Shown: in pieces, positions 49,073-59,886 of the stretch
Position numbering within the stretch: position 1 is the first letter of the stretch
How the letters are laid out: each line of letters opens with the position of its first letter
Source: Costus lasius
Lineage: Eukaryota > Streptophyta > Magnoliopsida > Zingiberales > Costaceae
Assembly: GCA_027563935.2 (NCBI GenBank)
Contig: JANVAS020000203.1
Span: forward strand, 4,030,001 to 4,094,000
Direction: 5' to 3'
Length of the DNA: 64,000 nt
Program-made: the position numbers and the translations under genes
The notes under the pieces: model-generated
Told to the model about the DNA's origin: nothing
Databases searched by the model: none
Seen by the model: only the letters and a program-made list of their open reading frames with translations

Positions 49073-50302
49073 AGGATTCATGTAGTATCATATGATTGCT
49101 TGCGCATATTGTGATCCTTGTTTGTGTTTGATAAATAGATCTAGTAGGAAGCACTTGCGCATCTACATGTTAAGTAGTGATGAAAATACATGATGTAATT
49201 TTTGTACTCCTTTGCGCATGTGTGAAGAATGGTGGCGCATGTTGGTAGTTGTTGTATTTCTTAACAAACTTTATCACTTGCGCGCCTCACTAGATCTAAG
49301 TGGCGCCTACTATAAACCCTTAGATGGGTTGATGGGGTTGAAGTCACCTCTATGTTAGATCCAAAGTCTGATCAGACCATCTGACAGCCTAGATGGGTTG
49401 ACCAGATAGCACCTGTGTGCAAGCACAAGGTGGCTATAGGTTGACTGCATCAAAGGCGTGTAGCGAGGTCTGGTTGAGACAACCAATGAACACTCCTGAG
49501 TTAGGCCCGGGGTCACACCCGCTTGCCAAAACTCTTGAAGGTGGTTCAGCCCTTGGGGCATGCATGGTTGACCATTATGTCAACTCGAGTCAGTTAGGAC
49601 TCGGTGCATGCAAGGGCAAAGGATCTGACTAGATGGATGAGTGGATCCCTATCAATGGACCATTGTAAGGTTGTAGGGCACATAAGAAAATTAAAAATGG
49701 ATGCCAATGGGGTTTTCAAAATTTTTATTTTCTTTTAATTGGATCACATGTTGAATGATGCATATGTTTGTTTATTTAGTCTTATGTGGGCTGCCCATGT
49801 TAAATGTGTGCTGTGCTGGGGCCTGCGTGCCTGGTTACACCTGTAAATTAATTTTATTGTGATCAGTGAATCACATTTTTAGTTAATTTATTGTATAATA
49901 GACCTGTGAGTCTAACTTGTCTAGATAGATCAAATGTATTTGATTAGACAAGAGCAAAGGCACACATCCCAGAGGGGCATTCAGCTGGTGGCGCACCTGA
50001 GGTGCTCTTGGCGCTAGGGCCCTGGGTTGGACCAGATGAGATGCAAAAGAGCTCAAGTGAAGACTTAAGTAAAATTAAGGTCTTACTAGGGTTCATGGGC
50101 TTTTACCACATAAGATGCATGCTTTCTTTTATTGCTTATATAAGTAGAACAGCATGATTTATTTATCTTCTGCTATCACCATAGGAATTGCATGATAGTG
50201 AAGAAGATAAAAGACCATTAAAATCCAACGCTAACATATCAAGCTCGAAAGCCTTCTGACGCGAAACCTCACCGTTCTGACTATCGTTGGAGCCGTGTTG
50301 TA

Positions 50303-50640
50303 CCCACTCAGTGGGCACGTCCATCTATCTTCAGACGGTGCTGGATTTCACCTGCGTGTTACAGAGTAGGGATTTATCCCTTCTCGTTGCTCAGCATAGC
50401 ACGTGGTGGTCCAGGGAGTAAGTCGGGTTAGCTTGACCATGTAGGCTACATATGTGGCGCATATGGTAGCACATGGAGGCAGCCATCTGTGGGATCAGAG
50501 ACTGTGTTGTACCAACTCAGTTGGCACAGTCTGCTGGATTGCCCAGATGAAGGGGAATCGCACGGGTTGGCGATTGGCTGGGACAGCCTACCAGAAATTA
50601 GTGCTTGTCCTCTCTGTGCATCTTATCTCGCCTGAGCGGG
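50303..50640 (+). promoter_or_regulatory. Three-hairpin block in T5 leader
   Basis: CCCACT-C-AGTGGG (50303-50315); CCAACT-C-AGTTGG with a 7-bp outer stem GACTGTG/CACAGTC (50500-50531); CTCGC-CTGA-GCGGG (50627-50640). The first two are each preceded by GTGTTGTA. Confidence 0.62.
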
Positions 50641-50832
50641 ACGCGGAGACCAAGTATGAAATCTGGATCCCATCTCACTAAAAGAGTGTTACTCTTTCGG
50701 ACTGTTTACTGGATTTTTCAGTCAGACAAAATAGTGAGAAAAGAATCTTTCTTAAGTCCTGGATTGATTCTAAACATTGATACTGACCTTGCTGTTCTTG
50801 CATTGTTGTAGATTCCTGCAGCAACGAACACC

Positions 50833-53800
50833 ATGAGCTTCAATGTGCGATCCCTACTGGAAAGGGAGAAGTTTGCTGGGCCGAACTTCTCTGACTGGTT
50901 CGGACACCTTAAGATCGTTCTTAAGGCAGAGAGGAAACTGTATGTCCTCGAGACGGCAATACCGCCGCATCCCGCTCCGAACGCCGCAAGGGCGGTTCGG
51001 GATGCCTATGAAAAGCACGTCAATGATAGCATTGATGTCGCTTGCCTGATGCTAGCGTCTATGACGCCACCGCTGCAGCGTCAGCATGAGGATATGTCGG
51101 CTATAGAGATTATAGCGAACCTCAAGATGCTGTATGCTGCACAGGCGAGGACAGAACGCTATAATCTGACGAAGCTCTTCTTTCAGAGCAAACTGGCTGA
51201 GGGGAGCCCAGTGGGAGCTCATGTGCTCAAGATGATTGGGCACAAGGAGGCTCTAGAGAAACTGGGGCATACCATCAACCAGGAGCTTGCTGTAGATATT
51301 ATTCTGCAGTCTCTTCCGCCTTCTTTCGATGCGTTCATCATTAACTTTAATATGAACAAAATCGATTGTACGCCGGCAGAGCTGCTGAATATGCTCTTGA
51401 CCACTGAGGAAACTCTGAAGGGAAAGCCTTCAACCTCTGTCTTAATGGTTCCTTCTAGGAACAAGAAGAAGGGGAAGAAGGGCAAGGCCCCTATCAAGAA
51501 CTACAGTAAGGCACTGAAACAGAAGGTGAAGCGGTCGAAGGACAACAGGTGTTTCCACTGTGGCCAGCTGGGTCACTGGAAAAAGGACTGTAAAGCGCTC
51601 CAAGGAGATAAGAGGGGAAGCATCGCTTCTGGCTCAGGTATATACGTGACGGAAGTCATGGTTTCATCTTCTTCTATTTCATGGGTGTTGGACATTGCAT
51701 GTGGAGTTCACATTTGTTCAAATGTACAGGAACTCAAGAGAAGAAGGCAGGTGGGACAGCATGAGGTAGACCTACGAGTTGGAAACGGGGCACGGGTTGC
51801 TGCTGTTGCTGTAGGAGACTATTTCATTTCTTTACCATCTGGCATTGTATTAGAATTAAACAATTGTTATTTTGTACCCAGTATTACCAAGAATATTATC
51901 TCTATTCCTGCTCTTGTCAGGAAAGGATTTGCCTTTGAATGCAAGATTTCAAAGTGTGTTTTAACTTATGATAATATTGTGTATGCGACTGGTTCAATTA
52001 ACAATGGGTTATTCATGTTGGACATGGAACATTCTATACAAAACATTGATAACAAGAAAGCCAAGTATGCTGATCACAGCACCTTGCTATGGCATAGTCG
52101 TTTAGGCCATATTAACAAGAAACGCATTAAGCGGTTGCATGATCATGGACTGCTGGGATCATTCTCCTGTGAGGAGATTGATACATGCAAAGCTTGTTTG
52201 ATGGGTAAAATGACGAAGTCACCTTTTCCTAACAAAGGACAAAGGGCTTCAGGTTTACTTGACCTTATACACAGTGATGTGTGTGGGCCTTTCAGTAAAC
52301 ATGCCAGAGGTGGCTATCAGTACTTCATTACCTTTACTGACGATTTCAGTAGGTATGGTTATGTCTTTTTAATGAGACATAAAAGTGAATCTTTTGATAA
52401 GTTCAAAGAGTTCAAAAATGAAGTACAAAATCAGTTAGGCCGTAATATCAAGGCACTTCGTTCTGATCGAGGTGGTGAATACCTGAGTCATGCGTTTACT
52501 GACTATCTAAAGGAGTGTGGGATTATCTCACAGCTCACTCCGCCAGGAACACCGCAATGGAATGGTGTGTCCGAAAGGAGAAATAGAACGTTACTTGATA
52601 TGGTTCGTTCTATGATGAGTCAGGCTACTCTTCCATATTCCTTTTGGGGTTTTGCACTGGAAACAGCTGCAAAGGTACTAAACCGAGTGCCATCCAAGGC
52701 AGTTTCAAAGACGCCATATGAGTTATGGTATGGGAAACAGCCTAGCTTGACATTTATCAGGATCTGGGGTTGCGAGGCTTATGTCAAAAAGCTCGCCTCT
52801 GGGAAACTAGAGAGCAGATCTGAGAGATGTATTTTTGTCGGTTACCCTAAGGAAACTAAGGGTTATTATTTCTACGATCCCAAGGAGAACAAGGTATTTG
52901 TTGCTCGGACAGCCATATTTCTTGAGAAGGAGTTTCTTCTGCAAGAGGCCAGTGGGAGAGAAATAAAACTGGATGAGAATCCAGAAGAAGGACAAAGTGT
53001 TCAAGCACAGTTGGATGAGCCTGAGCCAGTAGATCAGGTTATTGAACAACCTGAGGCTCAGATATCACGGGAACCGCGAAGATCAGGAAGGATCCGTCGA
53101 CAGCCTGAGCGCTATGACGGAGTCTACATCATTGAGAATGATGAACCCCTTACTTATGCGGATGCGGTCAGTGGACCGGAGTCAGCTAGATGGCTTGATG
53201 CTATGCGAGCCGAGATGGACTCCATGTCAGATAACCAAGTTTGGGATTTGGTTGATCCGCCTCCGGGAGTAATCCCTATAGGCTGTAAATGGATCTTCAA
53301 GAAGAAGATTGACATGGATGGTAACGTGGTTACCTATAAAGGCAGGCTGGTTGCGAAAGGTTTCAAACAAATCTACGGGATAGATTATGATGAAACTTTC
53401 TCACCTGTGGCTATGTTTAAGTCTATTCGGATTCTTTTCGCGATAGCTGCATATTACGATTATGAGATCTGGCAGATGGATGTGAAGACAGCTTTCCTTA
53501 ATGGAAATCTGGATGAGGATGTGTATATGACACAACCTGAGGGTTTCACTAATCCATCAGATCGTCATAAAATATGCAAATTAAAGAAGTCCATTTATGG
53601 ACTTAAGCAAGCATCTAGAAGCTGGAACATTCGTTTTGATGAATCAATCTCTAAGTTTGGTTTCATCAAGAATGAAGATGACCCGTGTGTATATAAGAGG
53701 TTTAGTGGGAGCGTGATTACATTTCTAATCCTCTACGTCGATGATATCTTGATCATTGGAAATGATATTCCTGAACTGCATGCTGTTAAAGCATGGTTAG

Positions 53801-54717
53801 GAAAATGTTTCCAGATGAAAGATCTAGGAGAAGCAGCCTATGTGTTAGGTGTGAAGATCTACCGGGATAGATCTAAGAGGCTTCTCGGGCTGTGCCAGAG
53901 TACTTACATCGATAAGGTCCTGGAGAGATTCCATTTAGAGAATTCTAAACGTGGATATCTTCCAGTCAGACATGGTCTGAATCTTTCAAAGAGTCAGTGT
54001 CCACAAACACAGACTGAGAAAGATGAAATGGACAATATGCCTTATGCTTCGGCTATTGGGTCCATTATGTATGCGATGTTGTGTACTCGCCCAGACGTCG
54101 CTTACGGGTTAAGCGTGACCAGTCGATTCCAAAGTAATCCAGGTTTGGCGCACTGGATTGCAGTCAAGAACATCTTAAAATATCTGCGGAGGACCAAAGA
54201 TATGTTCTTAATATATGGTGGTCAGGAAGAACTCAGTATAGAAGGATATACTGACGCTTCGTTCCAGTCGGACCAGGATGATTTCCGATCGCAATCAGGC
54301 TATGTTTTTAGCTTGAATGGGGGAGCAGTGGTGTGGAAGAGTTTCAAACAGTCAACTGTTGCTGATTCCACAACAGAAGCCGAGTATGTTGCAGCCTCGG
54401 AAGCATCTAAGGAGGCAGTGTGGATTCGTAAGTTCGTGAGAGAACTTGGTGTTATTCCTTCGAGTGCAGATCCTTTGGTTATCTTCTGTGATAACACTGG
54501 AGCAATCGCACAAGCAAAGGAACCACGGTCGCACCAGAAGTCCAAGCACATACAGAGACGGTTTCACTTGATCCGGGAGATCATTGATCGTGGCGAGATC
54601 AAAATATGCAAGGTTCATACAGATGACAATCTGGCAGACCCGCTTACCAAGCCTCTGGCGCAGCAGAAGCATGAGAAGCACTGTAATAATATGGGTTTGA
54701 GATTTCTCAACCATTAG
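50833..54717 (+). CDS. Full-length copia Gag-Pol polyprotein, T5
   Basis: 1294 codons from ATG, no stop; ten more residues if the LTR exon is spliced on. Domains by residue: Gag 1-260 with CCHC knuckle C240-C243-H248-C253; protease with D287-I288-A289; GAG-pre-integrase H421/H426/C452/C455; integrase core D482, D545, E581 (35 residues between the last two, as in DDX35E); basic linker RRSGRIRRQPERYDG; RT with D883 (QMDVKTAFLNG) and YVDD 968-971; RNase H with D1141, E1182 and D1220. It would build particles, cleave itself, copy the RNA and insert the cDNA. Length and order fit Ty1/copia. Oddity: the protease triad reads D-I-A where T2, T3 and T4 read D-T-A, so cleavage may be impaired. No frameshift separates gag from pol. 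Confidence 0.96.
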   Translation: MSFNVRSLLEREKFAGPNFSDWFGHLKIVLKAERKLYVLETAIPPHPAPNAARAVRDAYEKHVNDSIDVACLMLASMTPPLQRQHEDMSAIEIIANLKMLYAAQARTERYNLTKLFFQSKLAEGSPVGAHVLKMIGHKEALEKLGHTINQELAVDIILQSLPPSFDAFIINFNMNKIDCTPAELLNMLLTTEETLKGKPSTSVLMVPSRNKKKGKKGKAPIKNYSKALKQKVKRSKDNRCFHCGQLGHWKKDCKALQGDKRGSIASGSGIYVTEVMVSSSSISWVLDIACGVHICSNVQELKRRRQVGQHEVDLRVGNGARVAAVAVGDYFISLPSGIVLELNNCYFVPSITKNIISIPALVRKGFAFECKISKCVLTYDNIVYATGSINNGLFMLDMEHSIQNIDNKKAKYADHSTLLWHSRLGHINKKRIKRLHDHGLLGSFSCEEIDTCKACLMGKMTKSPFPNKGQRASGLLDLIHSDVCGPFSKHARGGYQYFITFTDDFSRYGYVFLMRHKSESFDKFKEFKNEVQNQLGRNIKALRSDRGGEYLSHAFTDYLKECGIISQLTPPGTPQWNGVSERRNRTLLDMVRSMMSQATLPYSFWGFALETAAKVLNRVPSKAVSKTPYELWYGKQPSLTFIRIWGCEAYVKKLASGKLESRSERCIFVGYPKETKGYYFYDPKENKVFVARTAIFLEKEFLLQEASGREIKLDENPEEGQSVQAQLDEPEPVDQVIEQPEAQISREPRRSGRIRRQPERYDGVYIIENDEPLTYADAVSGPESARWLDAMRAEMDSMSDNQVWDLVDPPPGVIPIGCKWIFKKKIDMDGNVVTYKGRLVAKGFKQIYGIDYDETFSPVAMFKSIRILFAIAAYYDYEIWQMDVKTAFLNGNLDEDVYMTQPEGFTNPSDRHKICKLKKSIYGLKQASRSWNIRFDESISKFGFIKNEDDPCVYKRFSGSVITFLILYVDDILIIGNDIPELHAVKAWLGKCFQMKDLGEAAYVLGVKIYRDRSKRLLGLCQSTYIDKVLERFHLENSKRGYLPVRHGLNLSKSQCPQTQTEKDEMDNMPYASAIGSIMYAMLCTRPDVAYGLSVTSRFQSNPGLAHWIAVKNILKYLRRTKDMFLIYGGQEELSIEGYTDASFQSDQDDFRSQSGYVFSLNGGAVVWKSFKQSTVADSTTEAEYVAASEASKEAVWIRKFVRELGVIPSSADPLVIFCDNTGAIAQAKEPRSHQKSKHIQRRFHLIREIIDRGEIKICKVHTDDNLADPLTKPLAQQKHEKHCNNMGLRFLNH

Positions 54718-54724
54718 ATTAAGT

Positions 54725-54737
54725 GCAAGTGGGAGAT
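54725..54737 (+). other. Polypurine tract of T5
   Basis: GCAAGTGGGAGAT directly before the 3' LTR. Confidence 0.8.
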
Positions 54738-56472
54738 TGTTGGGGTATGCCCTTAAGGCTAATGTTTGAGGCCTTTGGGATTGTATAAGTATCATGTAAT
54801 AAACTCTTGTGTTTATAAAAGGCATGGTTGTTATTCAGTTTGTTACCTTGTCTGCTGTAATAAGTGTACTTCTGAATAATGTCTCAAAGCTGTTCAGCTA
54901 GGCTGACAGTCAATATGTCCTTAGTCGAGATATCTTGGTGAACTTGAGACAGCCTTGATATGGTTAAGACTAATATGTGTTCTAATCTTATAGGATGCTT
55001 CGAGCATGGAATAAGATGTAGACTCATGGGTACATTGGATGTACTGGACAGACCCTACTAGGATATTCAATTGCTTGTCACAATGTGAATGATCCTTGTT
55101 AGCAGCAAGTGGCACATGTCCTCTGACTTGAGATCACTTGTGTTTCTAAATGATGATTGTCATTGTCTTGAGGTAGTTCAATATCATTTGAAACATAATG
55201 ATTATAGACTATCTTGGATGGTGAGCTTGAATCAGGTTAGGGCACTAGTGATAGACAAAGGATTGCCGTCTCCTTGTTTAAGGAGTGTGATGTTCTAAAG
55301 GGCCCCCCCTATATGAGATGATTGAGAAAGTGTATGGCCATACCCAGATGACTATGTTCATCTGATCTAATCATGCTCATCATATTGGAGTTACAAGCTT
55401 GACATGCTTGTCCAATAAGAACATCCAGTGGCAAAGGAAACATGTATGCCTTGTGAAGTGGGTTCACACTTGTGCTGTGGTTTGGGTGAAGTCTTGGAAG
55501 ACTCTTTCCTTTAAATCGGGAGACAGTGATGTGTTGCTAGATACCCCTCACTGATCGTGATAACGAAAGTTATCGTTACCGACATATAAAGGAAACCCTC
55601 AGGGTCGCACAATATGGTGATATGGCTTACTTAAGTCAGATCGTGTGGACTGAATTATTTGGGTTCAGTTTAAAGGGCTTTAGTCTCTGATTGTAAGTGA
55701 GATCTGGACTGATCATGTTTGATTGATTAGGGCTTGAGATCGGTAAGCTTCGATCGAGAGATTGGATGCTGGATCGTGAGATCTAGAGCATCGGAAGATG
55801 AACGGTTAGATCATGAGCCATTTGGTTCATAGAAGGTCTAGATCGTAGCTTGGCTTGGTTTGATTTGGTGATTGAACAAAATTTGATTGAACCAAATCAA
55901 AGAACCGGTTCAACACTTGGTTCAAAGAGGAGATTCGATGGTTCACTTGGTGTGAACGCATGAGGCTTTGAATACTTACCTTTTTGGGAAATCGGTTTCA
56001 AAGATTGAATGCATGTAACGCCTCCACATTAGTGTGGAAGGTTACACACTCACCTCGAGCGAAACTCTCTTTGGTGTCGTGGTGAATTGACGACAAGAGG
56101 ATAGAGAAGAAAACTCTCTCGCCAAGCAAGAAGTTCTTCCCCTTTTCTCATACGGCAAAGACCCTTGAAGAAGCTTGCTAGCACAAGGTTCACAAGGGGT
56201 AAGCAACATCACTTTGTGTGCGTCGCTTGTGGAGAAGATCTCGTTTGGTCTTTTGCTTCCAAACCGACATCCACTCTAATGGCATTGGTATGACACCTTG
56301 TGATCTCTTTTTCGTTCATATAAGTTAATCATATGACTACATGCGATCTTGATGATGAATCCCCTAAAAACATCTACATGCGCCCCCACCCCCTTATTTA
56401 GGGCTTCATCTTGTTTCAGCTCCCCCTTGAAGGGGACTTTGAAATTGCGCTCCCCCTTGAAGGGGACTTTCA
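54738..56472 (+). repeat. 3' LTR of T5
   Basis: 1735 bp, the same length as the 5' LTR, about four visible substitutions, followed by TCGGC. Confidence 0.96.
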
Positions 56473-56477
56473 TCGGC

Positions 56478-56600
56478 CACAAAGATGAGAAGGGAGATTT
56501 GGATGAAAACGCTTTCTAAGTGAAACGCGCAGGGATAGAAAGAAAAATTTTCAAAAATTTTTCACACAAGCAAGCGTACACCTTGTGTTTCTCGCAAGTA
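56478..56600 (-). mobile_element. Leader of V2, part 2
   Basis: The PBS-proximal end of the leader; matches 62124-62250 of V1b in complement (AAAATTTTTCACACAAGC block). No gene. Confidence 0.8.
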
Positions 56601-56612
56601 GCTCTGATACCA
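56601..56612 (-). other. PBS of V2
   Basis: GCTCTGATACCA on +, exact complement of TGGTATCAGAGC, one base from the 5' LTR. Confidence 0.95.
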
Positions 56613-56613
56613 C

Positions 56614-58843
56614 TGTTCGGGAATGCCGGGTGTAATTTTAAAATTTTGCAGTCCCAGGACGCAGCGGAAGAAGTATTACACCCGAAACACATTCCTTTCC
56701 CAAGGATCCTTGCGAGTGAGAGAACACAAGGATGTGTTAGGGTTAGTACCTTTATTGCTTGTTTAGATGTCGAAGCCATGTTGAAGGCACCCAAGTGTTC
56801 GCCCTCTACAAGTATCCACGCGTCGACTCCTTGATCGTTGCTCCCTTCCACGCTCGGTGCTAGCCTCGGGAAGAGAATCAAGCCTTCACTTCCACTTGTG
56901 CCACCTTCAAGAGAAGTTGCGCCAAGGAGGGGATAGGGAAGATGATGCCGCCAAGGACTTCCCTCTTCTTCTTTGCTTGCGCCACCTCCAAGGTGCGCCT
57001 ATGGCCAAGGGACGATGAGGGCTTGTGACAAGAAGATGCGACCAAGCACAAAGAATCCTTGCGCCAAAGAAGAGAGGAAGAGGAAGAACTTGCGGCTCCA
57101 AGGAAGAAGTTTGCACCACCTTGTTGTCGCCCTTTGCTTTGCTCTCTCTCCCTTCTATGTGTGTTCACGCCTCCTTAAAGTCCAACCATGGAAGGGGCGG
57201 TAAGGGGTCCTATAAATAGGACAAGAGGCGGCAAGGCAATGGCTAAGATCATGCCAAGTGGGCGGCTAGGATAAAGGGGTCTTGAGGTAAGGAAAGTCTC
57301 CAAGACTTTACCATAAACCTCATTCAACCTATCCTAATTTGCCCAATGGCCATATCAGCCCAAGACATGCCTTAGATGCATGCATTCCATCCAAGGGAAG
57401 GGCAAGGCGCAACACGCATGAGGAGTTTCGGCTAGGGTAAGAATTTTGGGAGAAACTAGGGTTTTAGGTAAGGTAAGTCTCCAAGACATTACCATATACC
57501 TTACCCTACTATCCATATGCGCCCAAGCTCTTTCCAAAAGAGCCATCAAGCCATATCAGTCCCAAGACTTACCTTAGAGGCAAGTATTCCTTCCAAGGAA
57601 GAAGGGCTAGGCGCCCTTTACTTCCATAATGAAGCAAAGGCGCCTCCCTCACCCCATTATGCCCCTAGGCGCCAATGGGGTGAGATTTCTCCCCATTATA
57701 CCCTTTTAAGCTAATTCCTCTTCATGACAACTAATTATTGGGCCTCATTGGATAATGAGCTAGCCCAAACTTCATGGCATGGGTTGATTAAGCCATTGGA
57801 TCTAATCCAATGCAACCCTAATCCAAATGTGACCAATCTAGGTCAATTTTGGGTCAACCTGCCAAAATTGAAGTTTGGCTCCAATAACTTTCTTCCAACT
57901 CATCAGGCCCATTGGCGCTGATGAAATCTTCCAAATGGATCCAAGTTATCCAATAACTTGATCCTAAGGCTTCTGATTAAAGCAACGTCAAGAGTCTATT
58001 GCGTGTGACCCCGTAGGATCCATATGACGATGGCAATGATGTAAACATCATAAGTAGTGAGGGGTATCTAGCAACACATCACTACTACCCATGTCTTAGG
58101 ACTTAAGTCATTATGGCAACAACTCCTAACAAGCAACGAGGATTCCTATTGCATTACAGATCCCTTTGCCTAAGCTGATATCCTGCCATTGGATTAGTCT
58201 CAAGTTTATTATCCAATGCATTGGTCATGACTCAACAAGTGTGGCCACACTTTCCTGTCATGCACCAATAAGGTGGGGCGCCCCGAGGTGGATATCATGC
58301 TTCCTCGGAAGGAAGGGGCAAATCCTACTATTGGTCATCCATGTCTCTACGTGACTTATGACATGCCCAATGACAGTCGTTTTGATCTCCCAATTACGGA
58401 GAGACGTAAGACTGTATTAAAGCATACCCTTCATCAAGTCTAGACATGAATACCTCAAGTCTAAGGATCAATGAAAACCTCTTGCATGTGAGATTGACTT
58501 GTTGACTAGATAAGTCAATCCTCACGGTGGATCACTCCAGTGCATCCAATGCACCTGTATGTCTGCGTTACTGTGCCCCACACCTAACCAGCCCATACAC
58601 CAGTCTCATATGTACCAAAGCTGTCCCATATCTGCTAAGGTACCTTGTATGGGGATAGCTTATGAGAATGGATCCAATCCAAACTCCTGGGACATTATTT
58701 ATGCAACTCAATACATCAACGCAGGTAGAGTAGTCTGCATAATAACGACCATGCCTATATAAAGAGTAATAGTTCTATCAAAGTACATTCAAACAATGCC
58801 TGACCATGTCCATACATTGGTCTTTAGGGCATATACACCAACA
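56614..58843 (-). repeat. 5' LTR of V2
   Basis: 2230 bp; on + TGTTCGGGAATGCC...ATACACCAACA, followed by GAAAA. On minus the predicted first exon ATG-GCT-TCG-ACA... (10 codons, 56779 down to 56750) precedes the donor GGTACTAACC. Confidence 0.94.
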
Positions 58844-58848
58844 GAAAA

Positions 58849-59886
58849 AGCCTGTGTTTACAAGAAGATCAGTGGGAGCACCTTAATAGTATTTCTTGTT
58901 CTAGATGATTGATGATATTCTCCTCACATGGAATGACATCTCAGCTCTTCACATGGTGAAGAAAAGGAAGATATGTATTCCGAGAAGAATGATCTAGGGA
59001 ATGATGCCTACATCCTAGGCATGAGGATCTATAGATAGAGATCCAAGAAAGTCATTGCCCTTTTAGTCAATCTATGTTCATCCAAGAGTTTCTGGAGAGG
59101 TTTATTTTGGATGATTCCAAATATTAATACCTTCCAGGAAGATATGGTCTGACTCTCTCAAACATGTTGTGTCCTGTGACACAGCTGGAGAGTATTAACA
59201 TGGGTCCAAAGTCCTGATACATGGTATGTAGGATGGATCATGTTTTGAATAATATACTCAAGACCATTTGTGGCAAATGCTTGGAGCATAGCCAGCAAGT
59301 TTCAATCAGATCTTAGTGTTTAAACACTAGATAGCTGTGAAAGCAATCCTTATATATATACTTGGGAAGTATAAAGGATTGGAGTCTAGTCTATGATAGA
59401 CAGGAAAGAATTTTGTGTACAAGGGTACACTGACACTTCGTTCCAGTCTAGTGACTATTGATCACAGCCAGGATTTGCGCTTTGCCTTAATATGGTGTTA
59501 TATGCTGAAAGAGCATTATGCAAACCAAAGTGGCAAGATTCTACAAATAAGGCTGAGTACATTGCAGCTCCTTGTGGCAGCCAAGGAGGCAGCTTCATTC
59601 ATTTGAACTTGATCTAGTTCATAGTGCTTGATGGTCCAGTATAGTTATTGCTGGGACCATAGCATAGGAGAAGGAACTTAATGCTCAAGTATGTACTGCA
59701 GCATATCATCTGATCTTAGAGATCATGGATAAAGATGATGATCAAATTTGTTAAAATAAACACAGATAGCAATCTGGAAAACCCACTGACCTAGCCTCTG
59801 GCGCAGCGGAAGCTAAATAGGTCATACTAGAGACATTGGAACTGACTAAACACCAGTTGTCCTTGGTCTTAGTGCAAGTGGGAGAT
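58849..59886 (+). pseudogene. Decayed pol of V1, 3' part (RT end, RNase H)
   Basis: Continues V1 after V2. RT fragments (KACVYKKISGST, MIDDILLTWNDISALHMVK) and RNase H fragments (YTDTSFQSS, NKAEYIAA) occur in shifting frames with stops. It ends with GTGCAAGTGGGAGAT, the polypurine tract, at the LTR edge. No product is expected. Confidence 0.78.

Larger units (their letters stand above)
48874..50811 (+). other. Predicted leader intron of T5
   Basis: Donor GTATGA; acceptor with branch-like CTGAC, TTGCTGTTCTTGC tract and TTGTAG ending at 50811. It includes the PBS, so spliced RNA could not be primed for reverse transcription. It lacks the TTCGA hairpin of T2-T4 but keeps the three-hairpin block (50303-50315; 50500-50531; 50627-50640). 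Confidence 0.55.
47324..56472 (+). mobile_element. Complete copia element T5 (family T), only copy with an intact frame
   Basis: 9149 bp flanked by TCGGC (47319-47323 and 56473-56477), inserted in the leader of V2. LTRs are both 1735 bp with about four visible differences. PBS, leader, one uninterrupted polyprotein and polypurine tract are all present. It is the best candidate for an autonomous helper of the defective copies, subject to the protease change noted below. Confidence 0.97.
19879..58843 (-). mobile_element. Copia element V2 (minus strand), holding T3 and T5
   Basis: Bounded by GAAAA (19874-19878 and 58844-58848), which joins the RT of V1 into GTTGAAAAAGCC, the sequence seen uninterrupted in V2's own RT near 43711. 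Its 3' LTR is on the left (19879-20664 plus 41277-42720) and its 5' LTR on the right (56614-58843). Both total exactly 2230 bp once the T3 insertion is removed. Between them lie the polypurine tract, decayed pol, truncated gag, leader (split by T5) and PBS, all on minus. LTR divergence by eye is about 15 changes. Confidence 0.94.
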
